Source: SBBG01 sp033717875
GTDB lineage: Bacteria; Pseudomonadota; Gammaproteobacteria; Ga0077554; Ga007554
Assembly (NCBI GenBank): GCA_033717875.1
Contig: JADDKJ010000004.1
Span: forward strand, 1 to 64,000
Length of the DNA: 64,000 nt
Reading direction: 5' to 3'
Shown: piece after piece, positions 1-8,166 of the stretch
Layout: each line of letters starts with the position of its first letter
Numbering within the stretch: the first letter of the stretch is position 1
Program-made: the position numbers and the translations under genes
Notes under the pieces: model-generated
The model's database searches: none
Seen by the model: only the letters and a program-made list of their open reading frames with translations
What the model was told of the DNA's origin: nothing

Positions 1-120
1 ACCCAAGCCATTGAAGCATTCATCGCGGCCCACAATCAAAATGCCGCCCCCTTTGTTTGGCGCAAGCGCGAGGTCAAGGGAGCGCAACTTCGAAATACTA
101 TCGTTAACTTACGCAATTAA
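1..120 (+). mobile_element. IS630-type transposase, C-terminal fragment
   Basis: An open frame enters from the left edge and stops at 118-120, giving 39 residues. The segment FIAAHNQNAAPFVWRKREV resembles the C-terminal end of IS630-family DDE transposases, where a Pro-Phe-x-Trp motif follows a helix close to the stop. Only the tail is in the window, so catalytic residues and the left end cannot be judged. No clear terminal inverted repeat is obvious in the following 140 bases. The family call rests on this short tail. Confidence 0.55.
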
Positions 121-261
121 ACACTAGCGCATTTATGTAAAACTTCCCCTCGGTGCGCAATCCAAAAGCAAAGGAGATCATCACATCGGCCTGCTGTGCT
201 GGCCGGCGCGCCTTTTAGATCGGTGTCGGAAGTCCCTTTTAACTATCCTTTGGAGTCTGCC

Positions 262-741
262 ATGAACTTTTCATATCCTTCGCCAATTTCAGAACGAGAA
301 CTTGTTTTGGAGCGTGTTATCGATGCTTCCCCGGAAAAACTTTTCAGAGCATGGACCGAGCCCGAACTTCTCAAACAATGGTTCTGCCCGAAACCATGGG
401 GTGTTTCGTCTGCCACGCTTGATGTCCGCCCAGGGGGTTCAAGCCTTGTTGTTATGCGCAGTCCTGAAGGGCAAGAGTTTCCCCATCGTGGTGTTTATCT
501 CGATGTCATAAAAAATCAGCGCATTATTTTTACAGATGCCTTTACCGAGGCATGGATTCCTTCCGACAAAGCCTTTATGACAGCCTGCATTACTTTCGAG
601 CCTCAAGACAACAAAACGAAATACACGGCAAGAGTCTTTCATTGGAGCGTTTCAGACCGCGAGGAGCACGAAAAGATGGGATTTTACGAGGGGTGGTCAA
701 AAGCGACTGACCAACTCGTTGAGTTGGCGTCCACGCTATGA
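262..741 (+). CDS. SRPBCC / AHSA1-domain protein
   Basis: A 159-residue protein of the START/Bet v1-like fold, AHSA1 branch. The N-terminal pattern is typical: R-V-I-D-A-S-P-E-K-L-F-R-A-W-T-E-P-E-L-L-K-Q-W at about residues 18-40, followed by a Pro-Gly-Gly turn and the C-terminal helix EGWSKATDQL. Such domains bind hydrophobic ligands or act in stress responses; no specific ligand can be inferred. An ATG at 262 is preferred over upstream starts because GGAG lies 7 bases before it and the domain begins just after it. The gene stands alone between a transposase remnant and degraded sequence, so recent rearrangement nearby is likely. Confidence 0.85.
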   Translation: MNFSYPSPISERELVLERVIDASPEKLFRAWTEPELLKQWFCPKPWGVSSATLDVRPGGSSLVVMRSPEGQEFPHRGVYLDVIKNQRIIFTDAFTEAWIPSDKAFMTACITFEPQDNKTKYTARVFHWSVSDREEHEKMGFYEGWSKATDQLVELASTL

Positions 742-752
742 GCGTTGAGTAA

Positions 753-780
753 GCCCTGAATAATTCCATCGTGGAATCCC
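753..780. repeat. Family A structured repeat, remnant
   Basis: The string gccctgaataattccatcg and the following tggaat match the last hairpin (stem e) of the 147-bp repeats at 5191-5337 and 57783-57929, in the orientation of the latter. The second arm is cut short after tggaat and the other four hairpins are missing. It lies 11 bases after the stop of the SRPBCC gene. Confidence 0.6.
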
Positions 781-827
781 CTTCGGAACGACGCCTACCT
801 GCACCCCGGGAACTCTGGCACAAGTGA

Positions 828-1121
828 TCGAAAAGGAACGTAACCCATGGCAGTCGCGGCCAACGCGGACGCTTTCTGAATCCGGCGCTGCGCGCCAATT
901 TTCTCGAATGTGTTCTGGTTTATCGCCGTTGGCAAGATGCGATGTTCGATGGCGCGTCACCGGCGCGGCTCGCTGCATTCCGCGTGCAAAAAAATCTCGA
1001 TGCGCCCGATGTTCCCCGGCACAGGGACGTGCCAATCTTTAAAAGTCAGATTCGATTATCCCTCCGGGCGCGCAACCTATCAGCGCTCCCCACACACCAG
1101 CCGTACTGCCCAGCCCTGTGA
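828..1121 (+). pseudogene. Possible gene relic, unrecognised
   Basis: A stop-free frame of 97 codons follows a TGA at 825-827 and has no good start near its left end; the first ATG is at 942. Its composition looks protein-like in the first two thirds (NPALRANFLECVLVYRRW, then RLAAFRVQKNLDAPDVPRH). The last part overlaps the 3' end of the opposite-strand Lcl-domain fragment and is probably not coding. I do not recognise the family. Its position among an IS tail, a repeat remnant and a truncated gene suggests a decayed 3' fragment. Confidence 0.25.
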
Positions 1122-1481
1122 TTTGTTGCCCATATATTCGCCGCCGTTCAGAAAATGCACCAGCATCGCTCCACGGGGATAGATAGGGTCCGGCGTTGCT
1201 GACCAAAGCCCTGAGACGGGGGTCATGGGGAACACCTCCTGATTAATGGCGGGCGCGAAACAGCGGCGCTCGACGATGGAAGACAGCTCCCCTATCGTGG
1301 GTAACCGCCAATCCTTGTGGCCTGCGAATCCGCTTCCGTCATCCAAGTCGCGCACGGCCTGAAAAGCCGCTTCCCAACTATATCTCAGAAGATTGGTTGT
1401 ACAATCATTCGCCGACACCGCCCCCAAAATACAACGCATCCAGGTAAGTCCGGTTTGCCGATCCGTAACGGTTCCGTCCTG
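1080..1481 (-). pseudogene. DUF1566 (Lcl C-terminal) domain protein, 5'-truncated
   Basis: The minus-strand frame reads DGTVTDRQTGLTW, then about 119 residues containing DWRLPTIGELSSIV, SGLWSAT and a final GWAVRLVCGER. That order (T-G-L-x-W start, W-R-L-P-T-x-x-E-L, W-S-A-T, V-R-x-V end) is the Lcl/DUF1566 domain common in secreted or surface proteins. An internal ATG lies at 1437-1439, but the domain begins upstream of it, so the true N-terminus and any signal peptide are missing. Homology stops exactly where the perfect palindrome at 1482-1518 begins, suggesting truncation at that junction. Confidence 0.65.
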
Positions 1482-1518
1482 AGTAAGTATCCCCCGGCAA
1501 AGCCGGGGGATACTTACT
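1482..1518. repeat. Perfect 17-bp palindrome with 3-base loop
   Basis: agtaagtatcccccggc (1482-1498), loop aaa, then its exact reverse complement at 1502-1518. It abuts the truncated Lcl gene on one side. There is no T-run on either flank, so it is not a classical intrinsic terminator. The remaining 186 bases to the DUF808 gene hold nothing I can identify. Confidence 0.8.
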
Positions 1519-1704
1519 GATTATGCGGATGGCAAACGGCGCATGCGGGTTGGCACCCCCGCGTTAGCGGGAAGGGGCAATGCCCGTCCGCGTGAACGTA
1601 GACCGCGATCTATAGCACGCAGAGTGTTGGAAAGAGACGAAGCAGAAGACAATCTGTGGCGGAGCGAATGGGGATCGATCAACACATCGGTTACAAGCAT
1701 CTCC

Positions 1705-2655
1705 TCAAACAGCGCGCTTGCCGAACACGGCCTTGCCCAAACTGACGATTGCAAGCACCATGGCGCCCACAGCCACACCGGCCAGCGTGTTCGCCAGGAC
1801 AGGCGTGATCACCGCCAATAGGCCGCCTATGCCCGGCACGTCCTGCACTTGCTCGGCAATGTGATGGAGAAACTCGTGCGAACCGGGCAAGCCGTGCACC
1901 AAGATACCGCCGCCCACCAGGAACATGGCTATCGTACCGACAACGGACAGTGTCTTCATGAGATAGGGCGCCACGCGTAACAATCCATTGCCCAACGCGC
2001 GCTTCACGCCAACCCACAGACTTCTCCCATCGGTCTTTGCCAAATAAAGGCCCGCGTCATCCATCCTGACGATACCAGCGACAAGGCCATAGACGCCCAC
2101 TGTCATGAGCACGGCGATACCTGAGACTACGGCGATTTGAACGCCCAGGGCGGCATCCTTTACCGTTCCCAACGCGATCACGATGATTTCGGCAGAAAGG
2201 ATAAAATCGGTGCGAATCGCGCCTTTGATTTTTGCTTTTTCGTATGCCAGAAGATCGGTCGCGGAGCTACTCAACGCCTCGATCATTTGCGCGTGTTCGG
2301 CTCGATCCTCGTCCTTGCCATGCAGGAATTTGTGCGCAAGCTTTTCAAAGCCTTCAAAACACAGGAAAGCACCGCCCAGCATCAAAAGCGGGACCACGGC
2401 CCATGGCGCCAGCGCGCTGATGGCGATCGCCACCGGCACGAGAATCAGTTTGTTTTTGAAGGAACCTTTGGCGACCGCCCACACCACCGGCAATTCGCGC
2501 TCGGCGCGGACACCGGAGACTTGTTCGGCGTTCAATGCCAGGTCATCGCCCAGCACACCGGCGCTCTTCTTCGCCGCGGCCTTGGATAGCAAGGCGACAT
2601 CGTCGAGCACGGTGGCGATGTCGTCGAGAAGGGCCAGGAGACTGGTGCCTGCCAT
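1705..2655 (-). CDS. DUF808 family inner-membrane protein (YedI-like)
   Basis: A 316-residue multi-pass membrane protein. The opening AGTSLLALLDDIATVLDDVA and the following K-A-A-A-K-K-S-A-G-V-L-G-D-D-L-A-L-N segment are the hallmark of DUF808/YedI. Hydrophobic segments fall near residues 70-100, 155-215 and 225-310. A charged loop (HGKDEDRAEH) near residue 115 is probably cytoplasmic. The function is not established; homologues are conserved inner-membrane proteins. It is transcribed away from the Lcl fragment, with about 60 bp between its start and the end of the phosphorylase gene. Confidence 0.85.
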   Translation of the reverse strand: MAGTSLLALLDDIATVLDDVALLSKAAAKKSAGVLGDDLALNAEQVSGVRAERELPVVWAVAKGSFKNKLILVPVAIAISALAPWAVVPLLMLGGAFLCFEGFEKLAHKFLHGKDEDRAEHAQMIEALSSSATDLLAYEKAKIKGAIRTDFILSAEIIVIALGTVKDAALGVQIAVVSGIAVLMTVGVYGLVAGIVRMDDAGLYLAKTDGRSLWVGVKRALGNGLLRVAPYLMKTLSVVGTIAMFLVGGGILVHGLPGSHEFLHHIAEQVQDVPGIGGLLAVITPVLANTLAGVAVGAMVLAIVSLGKAVFGKRAV

Positions 2656-2717
2656 CTGATTTTCAGGTTAGGTTAGGCTGGAGGAATACCGGCGAATACG
2701 GGAAAAAGCCGCGGGAC

Positions 2718-3461
2718 TCAAACCCGCGGCACGATGTGTTCGAGCAGGACGCGCACCTTGTCCATGCCGGTCTTGATGCTGGCCTGGATGTCTTCCATTT
2801 TGATGATGCCGCCATCGCCACGGCCGGCGGCCCAATTGACGACCACGGCGCAGGTGGCGTAGTGCAGATCGAGCTCGCGCGCCAGCGCGGCCTCGGGCAT
2901 GCCGGTCATGCCGACCATGGCGCAGCCGTCGCGCTCCATGCGGTTGATTTCGGCGGTGGTCTCCAGACGCGGACCCTGGGTGGCGCCATAGGTGCCGTCT
3001 TCGCAGGCATCCAGTTGCGCCGAGCGGCAGCCCTGGATCAGGAGTTGCCGCAGTTCTTCGTCGTAGGGATGGGTGAAATCGACATGGGTAACCTGAACGA
3101 GGCCGTCCTCGAAGAAGGTATTTTTACGCGACCAGGTGTAGTCGATGATCTGATCGGGAATGGCGAGCCGGCCCGGCGACATGTCTTCGCGGATGCCACC
3201 CACCGCCGCCACGGCGATCACTTTCTTGACGCCGGTGCGTTGCAGCGACCAGATATTGGCGCGGTAATTGATCTTGTGCGGCGGGATGGTGTGCCCGTAG
3301 CCGTGGCGGGCGAGAAATACCACTTCCTTGCCATAGAGAATGCCGTGGGTCAGCGGGCCGGAAGCCTCGCCGTAGGGCGTGTGGACAACTTCACGCCGGG
3401 TGATTTCCAGACCTTTGAGCGAAGTCAGGCCGGTGCCGCCTATGATGGCTAATTCTGTCAT
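2718..3461 (-). CDS. mtiP: S-methyl-5'-thioinosine phosphorylase
   Basis: A 247-residue purine nucleoside phosphorylase-superfamily enzyme of the MTAP/PNP-II branch. It begins AIIGGTGL, then has ARHGYGHTIPPHKINYRAN (51-69), GTYGATQGPRLETTAEI (157-172) and VGMTGMPEAALARELDLHY (183-201). Adenosine-specific MTAPs carry a Thr-Asp-Tyr-Asp stretch near the C-terminus; here it is VVVNWAAGRG (207-215), as in methylthioinosine phosphorylase of Pseudomonas. That favours a 6-oxopurine substrate. The expected reaction yields hypoxanthine and 5-methylthioribose-1-phosphate. It lies 11 bp downstream of the hypoxanthine phosphoribosyltransferase gene on the same strand, so product and next enzyme are co-encoded. 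Confidence 0.85.
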   Translation of the reverse strand: MTELAIIGGTGLTSLKGLEITRREVVHTPYGEASGPLTHGILYGKEVVFLARHGYGHTIPPHKINYRANIWSLQRTGVKKVIAVAAVGGIREDMSPGRLAIPDQIIDYTWSRKNTFFEDGLVQVTHVDFTHPYDEELRQLLIQGCRSAQLDACEDGTYGATQGPRLETTAEINRMERDGCAMVGMTGMPEAALARELDLHYATCAVVVNWAAGRGDGGIIKMEDIQASIKTGMDKVRVLLEHIVPRV

Positions 3462-3472
3462 GTTTGTATGTT

Positions 3473-4036
3473 CTATTCAGTGTGATCTTTCGCTACGGCA
3501 TAAATACCGGGGGCGTTGCGATAATAGCCCTTGTAATCCATGCCATACCCAAATACATATCGGTCTTCCACGTCTAGCCCTTTAAACGTGGCCTGCAATC
3601 CGTTCTTGCGATCATGCAATTTCTCGACCAGAACCGCGCTGTAAACCTCGCCCGCGCCCTCCGCCTTGCAATAATCGATGACGGCGGCCAGCGTCACGCC
3701 CTCGTCGAGAATGTCGTCGATTAGCAGCACGACGCGGTCTTCCAGGGAATGGGATGGTTTGACGACCCAGTGCAGCACGCCGCCCTGGGTGGCACCGCGG
3801 TAGCGCGTGGCGTGGATATAATCGAGTTGCAGGGGAAAGTCGAGGCGCGGTAGCAGCCCGCCGGCGGGGATCAATCCGCCATTCATGACGCAGAGCACGA
3901 GGGGATTTTTGTCCGCCAGCGCTGTTGTGATGTCGGCGGCCATGCGGTCGAGCGCGGCTTCGATTTCCTTTAACGACCAGAGTCGGTCGGCCTTGGCGTA
4001 AACCGCCTTGGCCTCTTGCAGGGTATCTTGTTTCAT
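3473..4036 (-). CDS. hpt: Hypoxanthine(-guanine) phosphoribosyltransferase
   Basis: A 187-residue type I phosphoribosyltransferase. The PRPP loop is RVVLLIDDILDEGVTL (101-116), with the two acidic residues of the family. The flexible-loop region lies around residues 76-90 (ATRYRGATQGG), and the MNGG turn (51-54) is the pyrophosphate-binding segment. It converts hypoxanthine, and probably guanine, to the nucleotide. Transcribed with and just upstream of the methylthioinosine phosphorylase, it would return hypoxanthine released from methylthioadenosine breakdown to IMP. It could instead be annotated xanthine-guanine phosphoribosyltransferase, but the gene pairing favours hypoxanthine. Confidence 0.85.
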   Translation of the reverse strand: MKQDTLQEAKAVYAKADRLWSLKEIEAALDRMAADITTALADKNPLVLCVMNGGLIPAGGLLPRLDFPLQLDYIHATRYRGATQGGVLHWVVKPSHSLEDRVVLLIDDILDEGVTLAAVIDYCKAEGAGEVYSAVLVEKLHDRKNGLQATFKGLDVEDRYVFGYGMDYKGYYRNAPGIYAVAKDHTE

Positions 4037-4067
4037 GGTTGCGGATTATAACAGGATTGTCACGGGA

Positions 4068-5141
4068 TTATCTGGCATCGATCACGCCGCCATTCGGCGT
4101 GGCCGGCAGGCGCGGAAGGGTCTGCTTCGGGAACTGGCCGCTGAGGGTATTGAGAAAAGCGACGATGTCCTGTACCTGCTGTTCGCTGAGATCCTTGTTC
4201 AACTGCGTCTTGCCCATCACGCGCACCGCTTCGTTAAGTGTCTTGACCGTGCCATTGTGAAAATACGGCGCCGTGAGCGCGATATTGCGCAGCGTCATCA
4301 CGCGCCACATGCGCCTGTCGGTTTCGATGCCGGTGACAGTGTAACGGCCGATGTCGTCGGCGAGCTGATATTTTTTCTCGTATTCCGTGCCCGGATAATT
4401 GGGGAACAGCTCATAGAAACCCTCCCCCATCTTGAACGCCAATCCCGGCACGGGGCCTGCCATGCTCACCCAGAAGTGGCAGGACACGCATTGCACTTTC
4501 TGAAACTCCTCCAGACCGCGCCTGGCTTGCCCGGAAATGGCTTTCTTGTCGCCGCGCAGGTAGCGGTCATAGGGACTGTTCGGCGTGATCAGAGTGCGCT
4601 CATAGGCGGCGATGGCCTTGGCGATGTTGTCATAGCTGACCGGCGCGCTACCGCCGAACACCTGGGCGAACTGGCTGCGATAGCCGGGAATGGCGGCAAT
4701 GCGTGTCACCACCGCCTGTTCATCCGGCATGCCCATCTCGGTGGAACTCAGCAAATGGCTTTTGACCTGTTCTTCCAGGCTGGTTGCGCGGCCATCGCGG
4801 TATAACACGGTGTTGAACGCGGCATTCCAGATCGTCGGCGTGTTACGCGCGCCCATCTTGCCGTTGACGCCCACGGAAACCTCGCGCCCATCATCGCCGC
4901 CCGCCATGACGTTGTGGCAAGCGTTGCAGGAATGCGTGCCGGTGGACGACAGGCGCGGGTCGAAGTAGAGCTGCTGGCCCAGCGCCACTTTCGCGGCGGT
5001 CATGGGATTGTCGGCGGGAATCGGCGGTTGCTTCGGCAGCGGTTGCAAGGCGTTGAAGGGGGCCGCCACGGCGGGTAATGCGACAAACAACATCCATCCG
5101 CCAGCGGCAAGCGCCGGCAGCATACGGCGTACAAACTTCAT
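4068..5141 (-). CDS. Dihaem cytochrome c peroxidase (CcpA/MauG family)
   Basis: A 357-residue periplasmic protein with a Sec signal peptide (MKFVRRMLPALAAGG... ending ALPAVAA near residue 27). Two haem c sites are visible: CNACH (72-76) and CVSCH (218-222). The motifs DPRLSSTGTHSCNACH, RNTPTIWNAAFN (99-110) and TLRNIALTAPYFHNGT near residue 300 are standard for bacterial dihaem peroxidases. The expected role is reduction of hydrogen peroxide with electrons from a small c-type cytochrome, although MauG-like enzymes of the same fold oxidise protein substrates. No partner cytochrome gene is adjacent. Its upstream region carries a Family A repeat. Confidence 0.9.
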   Translation of the reverse strand: MKFVRRMLPALAAGGWMLFVALPAVAAPFNALQPLPKQPPIPADNPMTAAKVALGQQLYFDPRLSSTGTHSCNACHNVMAGGDDGREVSVGVNGKMGARNTPTIWNAAFNTVLYRDGRATSLEEQVKSHLLSSTEMGMPDEQAVVTRIAAIPGYRSQFAQVFGGSAPVSYDNIAKAIAAYERTLITPNSPYDRYLRGDKKAISGQARRGLEEFQKVQCVSCHFWVSMAGPVPGLAFKMGEGFYELFPNYPGTEYEKKYQLADDIGRYTVTGIETDRRMWRVMTLRNIALTAPYFHNGTVKTLNEAVRVMGKTQLNKDLSEQQVQDIVAFLNTLSGQFPKQTLPRLPATPNGGVIDAR

Positions 5142-5190
5142 GAATGCTCCTCAATATAACGAATGGCGCGCATGGCACACGTTGCGTTTA

Positions 5191-5337
5191 GGAACCTCTG
5201 ATTAATTCAGAGGTTCCGCGGCACAAGGAGGTGCCGGCATTTTTCAATCACTCCAAGTGATTGAAAAATGAAGAAAAGAAAAAATCACATTTTTGCTTTT
5301 CGTGCTCTGAAAATTCCAAGATGGAATTATTCAGAGC
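5191..5337. repeat. Family A structured repeat, copy 1 (147 bp, five hairpins)
   Basis: Five consecutive hairpins: a, 5191-5201 with 5207-5217; b, 5219-5224 with 5231-5236; c, 5238-5252 with 5256-5270 (15 bp perfect); d, 5274-5285 with 5289-5300; e, 5304-5318 with 5322-5337. The whole element is the reverse complement of the copy at 57783-57929, with scattered differences and identical length. It fills the gap between the divergent-side 5' end of the peroxidase gene and the 3' end of prmB (stop at 5343). Confidence 0.85.
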
Positions 5338-5342
5338 CTCCT

Positions 5343-6275
5343 TTATTCCTTACAGGCGGCGGCGAACACCTCGTGATACTGCCGCACTTGCTGGCAAGTG
5401 AGCAGAAACACCCCATGCCCGCCGCGCTCGAACTCCAGCCACAGGAAGGGTATTTCTGGAAGGCGCTGCGCCAGCGCCGTTTCGGCATTGCCGACTTCGA
5501 CGATCAGGATGCCTTCCGGCGCGAGATGATCGGCGGCATCGCGCAGCAGGCGCAGCACGATGTCCAGCCCCTCCTCGCCCGCCACCAAAGCCAGTTCCGG
5601 CTCATGGTGATATTCCTCCGGCAATGCCGTCATTTCATGCATGGCCGCGTAAGGAGGATTGCTGATGATCACGTCATACTGACGGCCTTGCAGGGCGTTG
5701 AACAGGTCGGACTCGACAAGGTTCACCCGTCCTTCCATGCCGTGGCGTTCGATATTGATATTGGCCACGCCCAGCGCGGCGGGCGAGATATCGACGGCGT
5801 CCACCTCGGCCTCGGGGAAGGCGTGGGCGCAAGCGATGGCGATGCAGCCGCTGCCGGTACACAGATCGAGAATCCGTCCCACATGGGCGTGATCCATCCA
5901 TGGCGAAAACCGCGTCTCGATCAACTCGGCGGTGGGCGAACGTGGAATCAGCACCCGCTCATCGACATAAAAACTCAAACCGGCGAACCAAGCCTCGTGA
6001 GTGAGGTAAGGCGCGGGCACGCGTTCGCTGACGCGGCGTTGCAGCAGAGTGAAAACCCGCTGTTTCTCCTTGCGCGTGAGCCTGGCCTGCATCAGCTCGG
6101 AAGGCAAGCCATGCGGCAGATGCAGGGCGTGCAGCACCAGAGCGAGCGCTTCGTCCACGGCATTATCGGTGCCGTGACCATAGAACAATCCCGCTTCATT
6201 GAAAAGACTTGCGCCCCAGCGGACGAAATCACGCAGGGTATCAAGTTCTTCAACAGCCTCGAAATCCGAATCCAT
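5343..6275 (-). CDS. prmB: 50S ribosomal protein uL3 N5-glutamine methyltransferase
   Basis: A 310-residue SAM-dependent methyltransferase of the HemK/PrmB group. Motif I is ILDLCTGSGCIAIA (135-148). The catalytic motif is NPPY (206-209), within DVIISNPPYAAMHEM. The N-terminal domain and the linker FYVDERVLIPRSPTAELIE (102-120) match PrmB, which modifies a glutamine of ribosomal protein L3, better than the release-factor enzyme PrmC. The length is usual for PrmB. It stands alone, divergent from tamA, so the 130-bp gap probably holds both promoters. Confidence 0.9.
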   Translation of the reverse strand: MDSDFEAVEELDTLRDFVRWGASLFNEAGLFYGHGTDNAVDEALALVLHALHLPHGLPSELMQARLTRKEKQRVFTLLQRRVSERVPAPYLTHEAWFAGLSFYVDERVLIPRSPTAELIETRFSPWMDHAHVGRILDLCTGSGCIAIACAHAFPEAEVDAVDISPAALGVANINIERHGMEGRVNLVESDLFNALQGRQYDVIISNPPYAAMHEMTALPEEYHHEPELALVAGEEGLDIVLRLLRDAADHLAPEGILIVEVGNAETALAQRLPEIPFLWLEFERGGHGVFLLTCQQVRQYHEVFAAACKE

Positions 6276-6405
6276 CTTCTGGTGTTACCTTCTTTTGACA
6301 GCCACACATGATACCCGATTCCTCCGTTTGCCATCCACAACAGGTGCTGCCGGGTTTATAATGAGAAAGATCACAACCCGGAATGGATATCCCCCAAAAA
6401 TCATA

Positions 6406-8166
6406 ATGACGAAGTTTATAAACACTCTTCTGGTGGTGATATGTCTGGCCTGTTCCAGCATCGTTCTAGCGCTGGAGACTATTGAAGTCAGCATCGATGG
6501 TGTGGAAGGCCCGGCGCTCGACAATGTGCGCGAGTTTCTCGGTATCGAGCAACAGAAGTCCGACCCGGATCTCAACGAAGCGCGCATACGCCGCTTGCAT
6601 CGCAATGCTTCCGAAGAAATCAGGCAGGCGCTCGAACCCTTTGGTTATTATGCCCCGTCGATCCGCGCCGAGCTGACACAGGAGAACGGGATATGGCATG
6701 CCAATTATCATATCGACCCCGGAACACCGGTGCGGGTCGAAAATATTGACATACGGGTGATAGGGGAAGACGAGAAGGATGAGGAATTCCAAAAGCTGGT
6801 GAGGGATTTTCCCTTGCGCAAAGGCGATATACTGGAACATGGCCGTTACGAATCAGGCAAACGCGCCTTTCAGGCCCTCGCCGCCGAACGTGGCTACCTG
6901 AATGCGCACCTGCCACGACACGAAATCAAGGTGCGACTGGAGCGGCACGCGGCGGACATCACCCTGCATTTCGATACCGGCCCGCGTTACCGTTTCGGAA
7001 AAATCACCTTCATCCAGCCCTCCGACCCGGAAAAATCGTACTATGACCCTGAATTGCTGGTGCGCTATAGTCCTTTCAAACCGGGCGATTCTTACTCCAC
7101 CGCGCGCCTGTTCGAACTGCAAAATGCGCTCAGCGATAGCGATTACTTCGCCAGCGTCGAAGTCAAGACACGCCGTGACCAGATCCAGGATCGTGAGATC
7201 CCCGTCGAAGTGACGCTGGAACCACGCAGCAAACACCGCTACCTCGCGGGTGTGGGTTACGGCACGGACACCGGCGCACGCGGCACCCTGGGATGGGAGA
7301 ATCGCCATGTCACAGACTCCGGGCACCGCCTGCGCGCCGATCTCAGGCTCTCCGAAATCAAAAGCAATTTCACCGCCCGTTACAGAATTCCGACACGCAA
7401 TCCGCGCACCGACCGCATCGAATTCATTTCAAGCTGGCTTTACAACAACCCCGTGACCAGCAAGAGCGAAACCTTGCTGGTCGGCGCCAGCCACACCGTT
7501 TTTCGCGGTAGCGGCTGGCTCGAAACGATGTACCTCAACTACCAGATGGAAAATTTCACCGTCGGCGATCAGAGTGGTCAGAGCAACATGCTACTGCCCG
7601 GCATCAGTTGGTCGCGTGTCGATGCCGACAGCCGTATCTACACCCGCCATGGCACGCGCCTGTTGCTGGACATCAAAGGCACCGATCCGCTGCTGGGCTC
7701 GAATACCCGATTCTTGCAGATCCGGGCACAAGGCAAGCTGATCCGGCCGCTGGGCGAAAAAGGCCGCGTCATTCTACGCGGCGATGCCGGCGTCAGCCGC
7801 GTCGGGGATTTCGCCAAGCTACCCGCCTCACTGCGTTTCTTCACGGGCGGCGACCAGACCATCCGCGGCTACGGTTACAACACCCTGGGACCGATTGACC
7901 CGAAGACAGGCAAGGTTGTCGGCGGAGAACAGCTTGTGGTGGGCAGTGCCGAATACGAATACTCGTTGACCGAAAAATGGAGCGGCGCGGTTTTTTTCGA
8001 TGTAGGAAATGCCCTGGATGATTGGCGCCAGAAATTCAAAAAGGGTACGGGGGTGGGTGCGCGCTGGAAAACGCCCATCGGCCTGATCCGCGTCGATGTG
8101 GCCTGGGCGATAAGCGAACCCGGCGATCCCTGGAAGTTTCATCTGGTGATCGGTCCCGATCTATGA
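6406..8166 (+). CDS. tamA: Autotransporter assembly outer-membrane protein TamA
   Basis: A 586-residue Omp85-family protein. The chosen ATG gives a good signal peptide (MTKFINTLLVVICLACSS, cleavage after SIVLA) followed by the first POTRA-like domain (TIEVSIDGVEGPALDNV). A start at 6361 would add 15 residues and spoil this. Roughly 220 residues of POTRA domains precede a 16-strand barrel with the FFTGGDQTIRGYGYNTLGP motif near residue 490 (lid-lock/RGY region). The protein ends in VIGPDL. TamA pairs with TamB; here tamB starts inside the tamA stop (ATGA overlap), so the two are translationally coupled. Role: outer-membrane insertion of some barrel proteins and/or envelope lipid homeostasis. 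Confidence 0.93.
   Translation: MTKFINTLLVVICLACSSIVLALETIEVSIDGVEGPALDNVREFLGIEQQKSDPDLNEARIRRLHRNASEEIRQALEPFGYYAPSIRAELTQENGIWHANYHIDPGTPVRVENIDIRVIGEDEKDEEFQKLVRDFPLRKGDILEHGRYESGKRAFQALAAERGYLNAHLPRHEIKVRLERHAADITLHFDTGPRYRFGKITFIQPSDPEKSYYDPELLVRYSPFKPGDSYSTARLFELQNALSDSDYFASVEVKTRRDQIQDREIPVEVTLEPRSKHRYLAGVGYGTDTGARGTLGWENRHVTDSGHRLRADLRLSEIKSNFTARYRIPTRNPRTDRIEFISSWLYNNPVTSKSETLLVGASHTVFRGSGWLETMYLNYQMENFTVGDQSGQSNMLLPGISWSRVDADSRIYTRHGTRLLLDIKGTDPLLGSNTRFLQIRAQGKLIRPLGEKGRVILRGDAGVSRVGDFAKLPASLRFFTGGDQTIRGYGYNTLGPIDPKTGKVVGGEQLVVGSAEYEYSLTEKWSGAVFFDVGNALDDWRQKFKKGTGVGARWKTPIGLIRVDVAWAISEPGDPWKFHLVIGPDL

Noticed and set aside
1482..1518. Intrinsic terminator
   Set aside because: The stem is strong but no T-run follows on either strand, so the palindrome was recorded as a repeat instead.
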